A stretch of DNA of 12,074 nucleotides from Hemicentrotus pulcherrimus (Eukaryota; Echinodermata; Echinoidea; Camarodonta; Strongylocentrotidae), in the NCBI GenBank assembly GCA_003118195.1, contig BEXV01000186.1:62073-74146 (forward strand), written 5' to 3'. Shown here one piece after another: positions 1-8,774 of the stretch. Position 1 is the stretch's first letter; the number at the start of each line of letters is the position of its first letter. Both the position numbers and the translations under genes were made by a program. Under the pieces are notes generated by a model. The model was not told the origin of the DNA. It saw only the letters and a list, made by a program, of their open reading frames with translations, and made no database searches.

Positions 1-110
1 AATTTATGAAAAGTCTTAAATGCTTGAATTACTACTTGAATATATTTCATTTTAAGGCTACAAATGGCTCTCCATAACTTTTAGTCCTACTGAGAGTTAA
101 GTTCTACTTA

Positions 111-132
111 AGATCTTTGTGAAACGCCCCCC
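111..132. repeat. partial end of the GTGAAACGCCCCC repeat family
   Basis: AGATCTTTGTGAAACGCCCCC matches the right terminus of the palindromic element at 10166-10311. The matching left terminus was not found between 1 and 110, so the copy is either cut by the window edge or degraded. Confidence 0.45.
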
Positions 133-566
133 TGGAATTTATCTTTAATTGTGAAGAAACATTCCAAATCAAACCAAAGTCGCTTTTACAGTGTTTTTAC
201 TCTGATCTACTACTGAATGTGATTTCAATCCTAAATCTTTTCATGTACATAAACATGTATAGGCAATAATGTATTACAAGACAGTGTTTTATATATTGTT
301 TTATATACCTCACTTAAGAAATCCAGCAATCTGATTGGTCGAAATTGAAGTCGTGATTTTAGCCATTCCCGTAAAGAAAATAAAAATGCAGAAACCGTTA
401 AATAGTCCGCAAGTAAAATCCCTCAAGATTCTGGTTACCGGGTAAATAATAACATTTTGCTGCAATACCCATATGTTTACGTGTTAAAATGTTCTTTGAG
501 CGAGCGCCGCACCATACATTGCGTGCGGGTAAGCCTGAATCCGATGACCAGGGTAATAATATATAT
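133..566. other. AT-rich intergenic stretch with no recognised gene
   Basis: Nothing coding is recognised here. CCAGCAATCTGATTGGTCGAA near 314-334 resembles the CCAATCAG core of other short repeats but is too short to classify. Confidence 0.4.
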
Positions 567-641
567 TTCTGTAAAGCGCTTTGAGAGGGCCTTCGGTCCT
601 GAAAAGTGCTATATAAAAACTAGCTATTATTATTATTATAA
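567..641 (+). repeat. SINE/LINE-like 3' tail ending in (TTA)n
   Basis: The sequence runs TTTCTGTAAAGCGCTTTGAGA, a spacer CCTTCGGTCC, GAAAAGTGCTATATAAA, then a (TAT)n run to about 640. AAGCGCTTTGAG...AAA(A)GCGCTATATAAA followed by TTA repeats is a recurrent retroposon 3' end in marine animals and fish, so this is probably the end of a short retroelement on the plus strand. No tRNA-like promoter boxes were identified upstream, so the 5' boundary is open, perhaps near 490. Confidence 0.6.
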
Positions 642-801
642 AGTGCTTTTTCCCCCGATTCCCAACTGATCGAAAATTTCTGTTTTTTTTCCAGCAAAGA
701 TGAACAGACAGTTCCTCAGAATTTCTGTAATGTTTTAACCGATCTGTACTCATTAAAAGGATAGAGAAAGTATGAAAGGGATATCGCCTGCTTTAATATT
801 C

Positions 802-895
802 GAGGACTGGCTGTTTCTATCATCCATCCAGGCGCGCCTTGGGCGACAGCAGCGGAGGCAAATTTCCCCCGAGCATATAAAAACAGCCAGTCCTC
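802..895. repeat. 15-bp perfect inverted repeat around a GC-rich core
   Basis: GAGGACTGGCTGTTT at 802-816 is an exact inverted copy of AAACAGCCAGTCCTC at 881-895. The intervening 64 bp are GC-rich (GGCGCGCCTTGGGCG) in an AT-rich neighbourhood. It may be the end pair of a small mobile element or a hairpin; no target duplication was recognised. Confidence 0.5.
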
Positions 896-992
896 TCGTA
901 GCAGTCCATATCTCTTTAATTCAACTTAAAGGAAACCATAACCTTCATTATAAGTTCCTTTTATTGTAAAGTTTAAGATATTTAAAAAATAT

Positions 993-1404
993 CAGTGAAA
1001 ATTTGAACAAAATCGGGAAAGGAATAAGGAAGTGAGAGCTTTTTGAAATGACTAGTCACAAGAGGGCGTCATTCAATTGATGACATCATCAGTAAACAAC
1101 TCTCCATGCCTTTTGTACATACAATTTCACATTTTTTTTTGTTTTCTTTGTATTTATTTGTGTTCTTGATCCGACCTCATAACATGTGAAGTAGAATATC
1201 ATTTTGCATTCTATATCTTGCTTTCAGGGGAGAAAATTATCTCAATCACAAGAAAGAAGGAAAAACATGAAATCTCATGTACAAAAGGCATGGAGAGTTG
1301 TTTACAGATGATGTCATCAAATTGAATACCGCCCTCTAGTGACTAGTTATTTCAAAAAGCTCCCACTTCCTTATTCCTTGCCCGATTTCGTTCAAATTTT
1401 TCAC
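993..1404. mobile_element. fold-back MITE-like element with about 128-bp inverted arms
   Basis: The left arm (993-1120) and right arm (1278-1404) are inverted copies with only scattered differences by eye. Shared blocks in order are GTGAAAA(A)TTTGAAC, AAATCGGG, AGGAATAAGGAAGTG, GAGCTTTTTGAAAT, ACTAGTCAC, AGAGGGCG, GATGACATCATC, GTAAACAACTCTCCATGCC and TTTTGTACAT. A loop of about 157 bp separates them. There is no coding capacity, so this would be a non-autonomous element. The termini are not sharp and no clear target site duplication was seen; the family is not identified. Confidence 0.8.
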
Positions 1405-2520
1405 TAATAATTCTTGACAACATGAAGAAGGGCAGGTAATTGTGTAGCTTTGTATGTCAGAATTTTACACTAAACTATATTTCTAATTTGCCTTTGTATG
1501 TGCAATATTCCAATTGCAAATTTTAATCATACTAATACTGGTATTAAATAAAAACATATTAGCCAGTTTGTAGATAGAACTTGGGCATGTGCAGAAGAAA
1601 GGTAATTTGTACAAAACGGTTTAAACATCAAACATTTGTTTATCGACTGCATATCCTCAGATTTACAGCTGGAATTATTCTACTCAAGAGGTCAAACAAA
1701 AGGAGTGAAACTACCGGTACTCCTTATTTAAAAATCTGTGGATGTTTGGGGGTCAGTTGTACCGAGTGCTAACTTCAAACTAATCTGTTGAGGTTTCATA
1801 TAAAAAACGCCTAATTTGTGTATGAAATGTTACTCATTATATTCCTCCTACTGTACTAACCCTCTAACAAACAAAAAAAACCTGAACAAATTCCCAAACC
1901 ACATAGATATTTATGGTTTTCTTTGAAGGCGTCAATGTGTAACTCCCTTTAAGAGTATATGCTCCCTATCAATTTTTGAACTATCCCAACCATTTTCCAT
2001 GAAAATAAGACATAAAATAGGCTTTTACAAATCTTTCAACACTTTTTTTGGTATGGTATATAGAGCCAACTCATTTCTTTGTGACAATTTACATTCACCT
2101 AAAATTAAATTCAATTACAATTATGATATAGTTGGGAGAATATAGAAATCGAACAGATCAGTTTTTCCAAATTGTTATCATTAATAATGGTATATTTTCA
2201 CTCGAAATTTCAGATTTTCTTTAATTGTACATCTCAAATTAAAGTGACCACCTTAGCATCATTTTCTCTCATCTGAAAAATATTAATAATAATATACATA
2301 CTCTTCAAACAAAAATCTTATTTATGTATTACCTATATATATATTGGGTATAATTAAAAATAGATTGCAATTGTGTGTGTGATTTGTTATGAATAAAACA
2401 TATATTTTTAACTCTACACAGTTTTGAGATGTCTGAATTTATGATTTCATTAATGCTGGGTAACAATTGCACACACACAAAAAAATCAATCACATTTAAC
2501 ATCCCTCTATCTCATTTCGA
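1405..2520. other. AT-rich stretch with no recognised gene
   Basis: No coding region or element was identified. A short TG run (near 2371-2381) and a CA run (near 2470-2479) are inverted relative to each other (CAATTGTGTGTGTG and GCACACACAC), a minor microsatellite pair. Confidence 0.4.
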
Positions 2521-2560
2521 TGTCACAGTGTGGTAAGGAACACAAAGCCAATATTTATTT

Positions 2561-2700
2561 AATATTGACTGGCCTTGAGGGAGATACAACATATCTTTCC
2601 CTAAATAGACTCATATGGCCCTGAGTAAAAGACGAGGGCAATACGAGTCTTGTGAGGGCAATATATGTGGTATCTCCCGAAATTTAAGCCAGTCAATATT
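2561..2700. repeat. 140-bp palindrome, hairpin-type element
   Basis: AATATTGACTGGC at the left edge is mirrored by GCCAGTCAATATT at the right edge. Inside, GGGAGATAC pairs with (G)TATCTCCC, GACTCATATGGCCCT pairs with AGGGCAATACGAGTC, and the axis falls near 2630, in CTGAGTAAAAGACG. Arms are about 65 bp with scattered mismatches and almost no loop. A looser outer pair, CACAGTGTGGT at 2524-2534 and ACCACCACTGTG at 2784-2795, is not concentric with the inner axis and may be coincidence. The short minus-strand open frame crossing it is not considered a gene. Confidence 0.7.
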
Positions 2701-2795
2701 TTTATTGTTATCCAAATCAGACATCTAGAGCAAAAACATGAATCAACCGTGACAATCTCAAAAAACTGAAACAAATCTATCAAACCACCACTGTG

Positions 2796-3436
2796 CATCC
2801 AGCTGCTTGATGAAATGCGATTATTACATCACAATAGAGTGCGTGCAAAGTGCGCAGGTTCTCGTACGCATAATAGATGCGCAATGAAAATGACAAAATA
2901 CGGCGCGGTGAATAAAGACTTTATTTCCTACTTTTTTAACACGTTAAATCCATAGGCTTTTTCATGAGAGGGTAATATGGTCTTATATTTACTGATTATC
3001 TCTTTTAGGATTACAACAAGTGTAAACCCACTGCTCAGATGTCTGATACGGGTAATAATCAAGAATAGATCATGCTGTATTTGTATTGATGTAAACAATA
3101 AATTCACTCGAAGAAAGAAAATATACAGATAAAAATATCTTCTGTTTTAATTCATTGAAAGAAAATATACAAATAAAAATGAAACCTGAAAAGGTTTTTA
3201 GTTTGGAAATCATAAATAAAACTTGTCAAAGTATTACCGGTAATCGACCATATAGAACACTAATAGACCACATGAGTTGGTGGATTACCCTGATCTACAC
3301 ACAATTTCCAATCAGACTTCATCTCTATAAAATCTAAAAAATAAAAAGCGATCATCAAAACATCTAGTAGCTTGAAAGAAAAGAAGTTTCATGTACAAAT
3401 ATGTGGGTGAAAGACCACAGGAAAATTTAAAGGATA
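2796..3436. other. AT-rich stretch with no recognised gene
   Basis: No gene was recognised. AAAGAAAATATACA(G/A)ATAAAAAT occurs twice (about 3115-3138 and 3159-3181), a short direct repeat. A small plus-strand open frame near 3155-3337 overlaps this repeat and shows no family resemblance. Confidence 0.35.
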
Positions 3437-4138
3437 TACAGTGCATCCCAGAAAAAACTAAACCGAGAACTATCAAAGTTTTATCATAACTTGATCACAA
3501 TCAATAAATGACACATATTTGTAAAGCTTAGATCCTCCTCTTTCATGCAACTCTTATGATGCATATTTCACGCATGAGTGATTAAAAATAATTTGAAGAG
3601 AGGAAACCGAAAAGGCATTTGGCGGGCAGTATCTGAATTTCAAAGAGAGAAAATCACATTTCTAGAAAAATCATTTTCGGCCCTTTCATACGACACCTCG
3701 AGTGCATGGCTGATCATTAATGAAACAGAGTTGAGTCTTTTGCCAACTCCGTTTGTTGCTACGGCAGGCAGCCAGTGAAAATGAATTCGTTTAATCAAGT
3801 TATGAAAATGCAAGCATTACTTTAACAGACGGAACTTTGTTATTCTTGGCTCATTTTTCCTGCTTGAGGCGTCGTATAAAAGGGCAGAAAATGAACTTTC
3901 TAGAAATGTGATTTTCTCTTTGAAATTCAGATACCACACGCCAAATTACTTTTTGGTTTCCTCTTTTTCAAATCGTTTTTAATCACTCATGCGTGAAATA
4001 TGCATCATATGAGTTCCATCAGATAAAAGAGGAGGATCTAAGCTTTACAAATATGTGTCACTTATTAATTATAATTGTGTTTAAGCTATGACAAAACATC
4101 GATAGTCCTCAGTTTCGTTTTTTCTGGGACGCACTGTA
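3437..4138. mobile_element. Tc1/mariner-type non-autonomous element with long inverted arms
   Basis: The element body is 3439-4136 (698 bp), flanked by TA on both sides (3437-3438 and 4137-4138), the target duplication expected for Tc1/mariner transposition. The ends are CAGTGCATCCCAGAAAAAAC and an inverted GTTTTTTCTGGGACGCACTG. Inverted similarity continues inward for about 270 bp (3439 to about 3710 against about 3855 to 4136), including GCTTAGATCCTCCTCTTT, ATGCATATTTCACGCATGAG, TTTCTAGAAA and CATACGACACCTC. The central 145 bp are unique. There is no transposase coding region; a 66-codon open frame inside the left arm is incidental. Such long arms are more than transposase binding needs and suggest a fold-back derivative. 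Confidence 0.85.
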
Positions 4139-4790
4139 TAACGACCGAGACCTCCATTGTTTCCTGTTTTTAAATCCCATACATGACTTACCAGTAGAAT
4201 ATACAACATGCTGAAGCCCTGTTTATCAATGAGTCAATTCACAGATAACACTTGTCCAAACGACCCCCAAATACTCACAGATCTTTTACACATCATGGAG
4301 AAATCCCACTTTGAGCATGTTAGAATAATCACTGCAAAAGTGACAGAGGTGCTTCATGAATACCCTTTTTTTGAACTCTTGAAAAGAAATTTCCATCCGT
4401 GTATCCTATAATGTACCGCCAGTGCATAAATGAATAATAATGACATAACTTTCATGAACACTGATGGGTTTTACATTTTTTACAACTGACTTTATATGCC
4501 CATATGCCCATGCCCAGATAGTATCTCTGACGTGGCTCATTTGAACACCCAGCATACTCCCCAACGTTAGAAATCAGTTTCACTGAACACCTCACCTGTT
4601 GGAAAGACCACCGGTCCACTAACGACCGCATTTCTTCATGCACTGACTAGGGGTTCCCATTGGTATGTGTATTAAAGGAACCTTTACATAATGATCGACC
4701 TCCTGCCTTTAAAGACCACTTTTCTTGTAATACCCTTGAACAGTCTTTATAACAGGTTTGACCTTATTCTATACAAAACATATACACACA
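4139..4790. repeat. degenerate repeat-derived region hosting the mariner-type element
   Basis: Related short units recur: GAAAGACCACAGG (3410-3422, left of the inserted element), TAACGACCGAGACCTCC (4138-4154), GAAAGACCACCGGTCC (about 4602-4617), TAACGACCGC (4620-4629), TAAAGACCACTTTTCTTG (4710-4727) and CTTTATAACAGG(4746-4757). I read these as remnants of an older element with GTCGTTATA-like internal repeats, into which the 698-bp element inserted. Boundaries are uncertain. Small open frames on both strands here are probably not genes, apart from the weak candidate at 4208-4411. Confidence 0.4.
4208..4411 (+). other. 67-codon open frame of unknown nature, possible coding fragment
   Basis: The reading begins MLKPCLSMSQFTDN and contains NDPQILTDLLHIMEKSHFEH and VRIITAKVTEVLHEYPFFEL, a composition that looks more protein-like than most short frames here (amphipathic, balanced charges). 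An AG preceded by ACTTACC lies just upstream at 4193-4194. I recognise no family. It could be an exon or transposon-derived coding remnant, or chance; it sits among repeat fragments, which argues for the latter two. Confidence 0.2.
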
Positions 4791-4792
4791 GT

Positions 4793-4831
4793 GGAACCTC
4801 ATTATAAAGAGCTTTGATATAATGAGGTACC
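4793..4831. repeat. 14-bp-arm hairpin resembling a DNA transposon terminus
   Basis: GGAACCTCATTATA is mirrored by TATAATGAGGTACC across an 11-bp loop (AAGAGCTTTGA), preceded by CACAGT. CAGTGGAACCTC-(A/G)TTATAA is typical of pogo/Tigger-like element ends in invertebrates, from memory. The right side abuts the retrotransposon tail directly. Confidence 0.45.
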
Positions 4832-5073
4832 TTCTACTTCTACTTCTACGACGATACTCAGCAGGATCCATAAGTCAGGATTTAGTGCTGAGGAATAAAA
4901 TATCTAGTTCTTGGTCTAGATGCTGGGTGGAAGCGCTCCCTTGAAGCCCTCCAGTGAAGTAGCGTCAACAAGATGATTTACCTGATCCCAGATCTTTATA
5001 TACTTTGGGATTTTTACCCAAGATTCCTATTAGAACAAGGTAATTTCATGGTCCAAAGGACCTCGTTTTAACA
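4831..5073 (-). mobile_element. 5'-truncated non-LTR retrotransposon (LINE) 3' end
   Basis: On the minus strand, positions 5026-4916 encode 36 residues ending in a stop: ESWVKIPKYIKIWDQVNH, then LVDATSLEGFKGALPPSI. The pattern W-(N/D)-x-(L/V)-x(2-4)-V-(D)-A-x-S-L-x-x-F-K is the usual C-terminus of CR1/L2-like reverse transcriptase proteins. After the stop comes about 66 bp of 3' UTR and a tail of (GTAGAA)3 at 4849-4831, as expected for elements ending in short tandem repeats. Upstream, the frame has two stops (5027-5032) but similar wording continues to about 5073, so the copy is both truncated and decayed. No catalytic domain remains. Clade assignment (CR1, L2 or Crack) is not possible from this piece. 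Confidence 0.65.
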
Positions 5074-5744
5074 TTTACAGTACATTGTATATTTCTTACA
5101 AATATTATATATCTATGTGAAGTAGAGATGAAGCAACCCATAGAGTTACATAATTTTACACTTGAGACAGAGCACTTGTTTAATACCCTGACATGTGAAC
5201 AATTTCAGAGAAAATTTGGAACCAAAATTGATTTAAACACTTCATATTCTGGAATTTTAGCTTGGGATATCAGAAAGACTGGATTTTAACTGCCCTTGTA
5301 GTCTGATATGTTTAAATTGTGGCATGAAATTAATGAGAGAAATCAAGAGTAAATCTGCATTTTAATTGGAAGACTGACATGATATGAACATGTATCTAGG
5401 ACAGGCAAATATGGTAAATATGTCCCACTTGCCTGTGAAGTTGCCTCACACTGTTGGGAATGATTATTCTGAGATTACTGATTACTCTAACCCGCAAATG
5501 TCTAGCATCGACATGCCTACAGGTTTGTAGTCAAGATTCTGTCCATTTTTTACATATATTTTTAATTCTTCAACCATCTACGTCCTTCTCCCTTGCATTG
5601 TACATGAATCCCACAGAGATCGCGAAACCCTCGAAAGTACACTCGTTGCGAGGGTAAGAATTAACGGCAATGACTGACTGCGTTTAGACGTTGGGGGTGT
5701 TTCTCAGCTAATTGGGCGCGCGATACAGAAACAGTCCAGAAAGT
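5074..5744. other. AT-rich stretch with no recognised gene
   Basis: No coding region was recognised. Two small perfect or near-perfect hairpins are visible: CAGGCAA (5402-5408) with TTGCCTG (5429-5435), and ACCCTCG (5627-5633) with CGAGGGT (5649-5655). GC content rises toward the fold-back element that begins near 5745. Confidence 0.35.
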
Positions 5745-6186
5745 GAACTACCCCGGAGGGGTCACTCCCCCGCAGAGAGTGACACGTATGACCGTTACCA
5801 CAAATGCAAATAACCCCCTTTTACGGTCAATTTCAATGACATTTTGGGAAATTTAACCCCCTTTTTTTACGTCAAAACAAGGGACAAAATCGTACTCTGG
5901 AATAAGATTGTAAGGACACTTTCGCACATGTGCCCCTATTTGACCATGTTTCAAGGACAAGACTCGGCTCCGAGAATTTTTCTTCCCCGTTTTCTCTTTT
6001 CCCTTTTCCTGAACCCTATTTATCAATTTCGAGGACACCTGTGCACCCCTATTTTCTTTATTTCAAGAAATATTTTGCCGCGGACATTGCTTGAAAATTG
6101 AAATTGACCCCATTTTCCGCGATTTTGGTAACGGTCCATATGCGGTCCGGAAGTCACATTGAGTGACCCAACCGGGTGAACTACCT
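5745..6186. mobile_element. fold-back element with GTCACT...GACCGTTACC inverted ends
   Basis: The left end GAACTACCCCGGAGGGGTCAC is mirrored by the right end GTGACCCAACCGGGTGAACT. The shared inner blocks, in order from the outside, are GGGTCACTC, GTGAC(A/T), (C/G)(G/A)(C/T)(A/G)TATG(G)ACCGTTACCA, then GGTCAATTTCAAT (5825-5837) against ATTGAAATTGACC (6097-6109). Arms are about 90 bp. Within the interior, a block starting GGACACTTTCGCACATGTGCCCC is partly repeated as GGACACCTGTGCACCCC about 110 bp later, suggesting internal duplication. Several short open frames on both strands fall inside and are not believed. About 442 bp overall; family not assigned. Confidence 0.7.
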
Positions 6187-6687
6187 GGATTGGAGTAGCC
6201 CTCAAGGCCATTTAGTTTGATGTGCTTTTCATACACCCGAATTTTAGTAATCATGGTAATTTAGGTTCGTTTGNAAGAAAAACAAATGATGAACTACAAC
6301 TCCAATTTGACTACCAGTTGGTTTCAAGTGAGAGTTACACATTTACAGAAAAAGAAAAAGCACATGTATATCAAATTATTTTAGGTGGCAGTCATGATAT
6401 ACATAGTGCACACATTCAAATGCATAGTCTTTAAAAATATGATATATTCCACACACAGTAATAGTTGATAATTCACAACAAGCAGATGATTGATAGGAAT
6501 AAGAGAAACTACATTGTATACACAAAATACTTTGCACTGTTTAAAGAAAAATAGATAGTACACCTTACGAAATGTACAGTAAAAATAGTACATCATGACA
6601 CATTTTTTACAATAACATTGAAATTCACTAAAACGTTACGCCTAAATCATACAAAGAAAAATCTGGGGAAATGTAAATGTTTGGATT
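6187..6687. other. AT-rich stretch with one ambiguous base, no recognised gene
   Basis: Nothing coding was recognised. Position 6274 is an N, the only undetermined base in the window. Short open frames here have low-complexity translations rich in Tyr/Phe or Lys. Confidence 0.4.
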
Positions 6688-6957
6688 AGGCCTAAAAAAA
6701 AAAAAGATGTTGTATTCCCCTTTGCGGCCGACCCATCAATCTTAGAATCTACGCTCGACTTTTGAAAAAAAACAAAAAATTAACATTTTTTTTCTAGAGA
6801 GAAAAAATGTATCAAAGCATTCAAAACTGAGAAATATCAGCCCAAAGAGGGAGTACAAAAATGTTTTTAAAAAGTTATTAAAAAAAAAAAGATTTCCGAC
6901 CGACCAACCAATATTTTGGCACCTAAACGGCAATACAACATATATTTTTTTTAGGCC
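6688..6957. mobile_element. MITE-like element with AGGCCTAAAAAA termini
   Basis: AGGCCTAAAAAAAAAAAAGA, then TGTTGTATTCCCC at the left (to 6720) is mirrored by GGCAATACAACATATA and TTTTTTTAGGCCT at the right (6929-6957). Inside the left end is GCGGCCGACCCATCAATCTT and inside the right end CCGACCGACCAACCAATATT, a related direct block. The interior is A-rich with several long A and T runs. The 270-bp size and lack of coding sequence suggest a non-autonomous DNA element. Confidence 0.65.
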
Positions 6958-7056
6958 TTTCAGAATAATGATGCTTGCAGTTAAGATGCATTGTCTGTCA
7001 CAGAAAACATATTCATAACCCTGTAACTTGATATGAAAATCAAATTTCTATTCAAC

Positions 7057-7120
7057 CATCTATTCAACATTTTGTCCACCATCTATTCAACATTTTGTCC
7101 ACCATCTATTCAACATTTTG
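7057..7120. repeat. 23-bp tandem repeat, about 2.8 copies
   Basis: The unit CATCTATTCAACATTTTGTC plus CAC starts at 7057 and 7080 without any difference, and a third partial copy runs from 7103 to 7120. A degenerate TTCTATTCAAC precedes it. Perfect identity between copies suggests recent expansion. Confidence 0.9.
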
Positions 7121-7245
7121 AAAGCTGATCAGCAACCCTTTGGACCGTGAAGTCTAGTCACACCCCACTAGTAATGATAACAATATTGTAACGTGATAAA
7201 TCGCCCAAATCCCTCTCCTCATTTTGGTGTAGAAGGCAGTGGAAA

Positions 7246-7284
7246 ACTCTGGTTCGGACCTCAACAAGTTATGCTAACCAGAGT
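7246..7284. repeat. 9-bp-arm hairpin
   Basis: ACTCTGGTT (7246-7254) is exactly mirrored by AACCAGAGT (7276-7284). It could be a degraded transposon end; no partner was found. Confidence 0.4.
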
Positions 7285-8774
7285 CCCTCAATGGTTTTAT
7301 CATCTTTTTGGAATCACTCGGCCAACTATTTTCTTTTACAGGGCAGAACTCAACAATTATTTTACATCTGGCCTTGCATAATAAATCAAAATGGAGTAAT
7401 AGTTGTGTTCCTGTTTCTTAGCACTGAATATTTGTGTGAGGTATTTGTTCACAGCACCAATTCCCTTTGTGCAAACTGAAGTGAATAAAAACAGCTACCA
7501 ATGATTTCTTCTGTCTTCTGTCCACTACCTACTTGTACATAATCTCAAATATATAATTTCTTAAAGTACTGATTAAGTCATTTGTTAATGTAAAGGGCCT
7601 GTAAAAAACATTCACAATTGAAGGGGCATGTAAAGAATGTGACTACTTGCATAATACTTGACAATGTTAAAGCTAATACATGTCAAAAATATATTCTCTT
7701 TTCAAAAATGGATTCAGGTTATATCTACAACTTTCTGTAAACTAGAATATTACTTGTACGTAGCAACTTATGTTGCACCTTCCTCTTAATATTGCTTGAA
7801 AATCAACACACAAGTATTACATGACTGCAAACTTGTATATTTTTCAGGATATAATAATATTCTTAATAATATTATCCGTTCACCTTAAATTATACAACAA
7901 AAGTGTTTATGTTTTTCTTTAAATCGACGAATAAATCAACCTTATAATCATTGTCAATATATATTTAAATGGGTTATAAGATTACAGTTCAATATTTGTA
8001 ACCATTTTCCCATGGAGACTGATTTGGCAGTGTAAAAAATAATTTTAAAAAAACGTGAAACAAACAAGCACAATGATCAGTATCATTTGTTTCTAAAGTA
8101 GAATACACCACATAAAGTGCTGAAAAACATCCATTATTTTTTTATACAGTACATTGATTTATGTACAAAAATATATATTTCATTAATTGACATGATTATA
8201 ATGAAATAACATAATCAAAACTTAACCGAAACAAAGAAGTTTTGACAAAGACTTAAACTATAGAAAGTGAAAGAAATATATCACTTTAAAATACACGTTA
8301 ACAGATAATTGCATGGATCTGTTCTATTTCAGATAAACTACTGAGAGATATACAACTAGGTACTCTCAATTAGTATCTTCTGGAATCACATTTTGTAGAA
8401 AGGAGAGGTTAAAAAAAAAGACATTTTCTGAAGTGCATGATAGACTGTGAAGTAACTAATGACTTTTTTCTTTCCATGGGAAATACTTTAAGAAACATCA
8501 TCAAACTCCTATGGTGGTTAACATACGTAGCATGCATGAGAAGGTCTTTCTAACCTATTTGTATAGGAAGACTGAACATAACCATGTCCAAACCCACCGG
8601 AAGTTCAGGTCATATCAGAACGGAACCATCTTAAGTTCTTAACCCACTCCCTCTGGAACCTAGTCTCAATGGGAATGACAGAATTCGGTAGTCATCGGGT
8701 TATAAACAGCACAACACGTTGTATCACGACAGAGCTCCTCTGCCGGCACACACGTGCTTCGTTCGGGGTGTGGA

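Larger units (their letters stand above)
6960..8774 (-). other. region downstream of the SLC49A3 stop codon, including its 3' UTR
   Basis: No gene was found here on either strand. The transporter's 3' UTR must start at 8774 and run leftward. Reading by eye, I found no TTTATT (minus-strand AATAAA) between 7000 and 8774; variant signals TATAAA at 8146-8141 and CATAAA at 8163-8158 are candidates only, so the transcript end is unknown. About 8560-8774 is less AT-rich than the rest. The region also holds the 23-bp tandem repeat at 7057-7120 and a small hairpin at 7246-7284. Confidence 0.4.

Noticed and set aside
490..560. tRNA-like head of a SINE
   Set aside because: No convincing A-box and B-box pair or cloverleaf was visible upstream of the retroposon tail.
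3578..3778. 66-codon plus-strand frame
   Set aside because: It starts in the left arm of the mariner-type element and has no transposase motif.
4452..4643. 63-codon minus-strand frame with several Cys residues
   Set aside because: It covers the GACCAC/ACGACC repeat units and looks like repeat translation rather than a zinc-binding protein.
5844..6254. Several 60-85 codon frames on both strands
   Set aside because: All lie inside the 5745-6186 fold-back element, where inverted copies produce mirrored open frames without coding character.
7057..7120. CRISPR array
   Set aside because: The 23-bp copies are directly adjacent with no spacers, and the sequence is eukaryotic.
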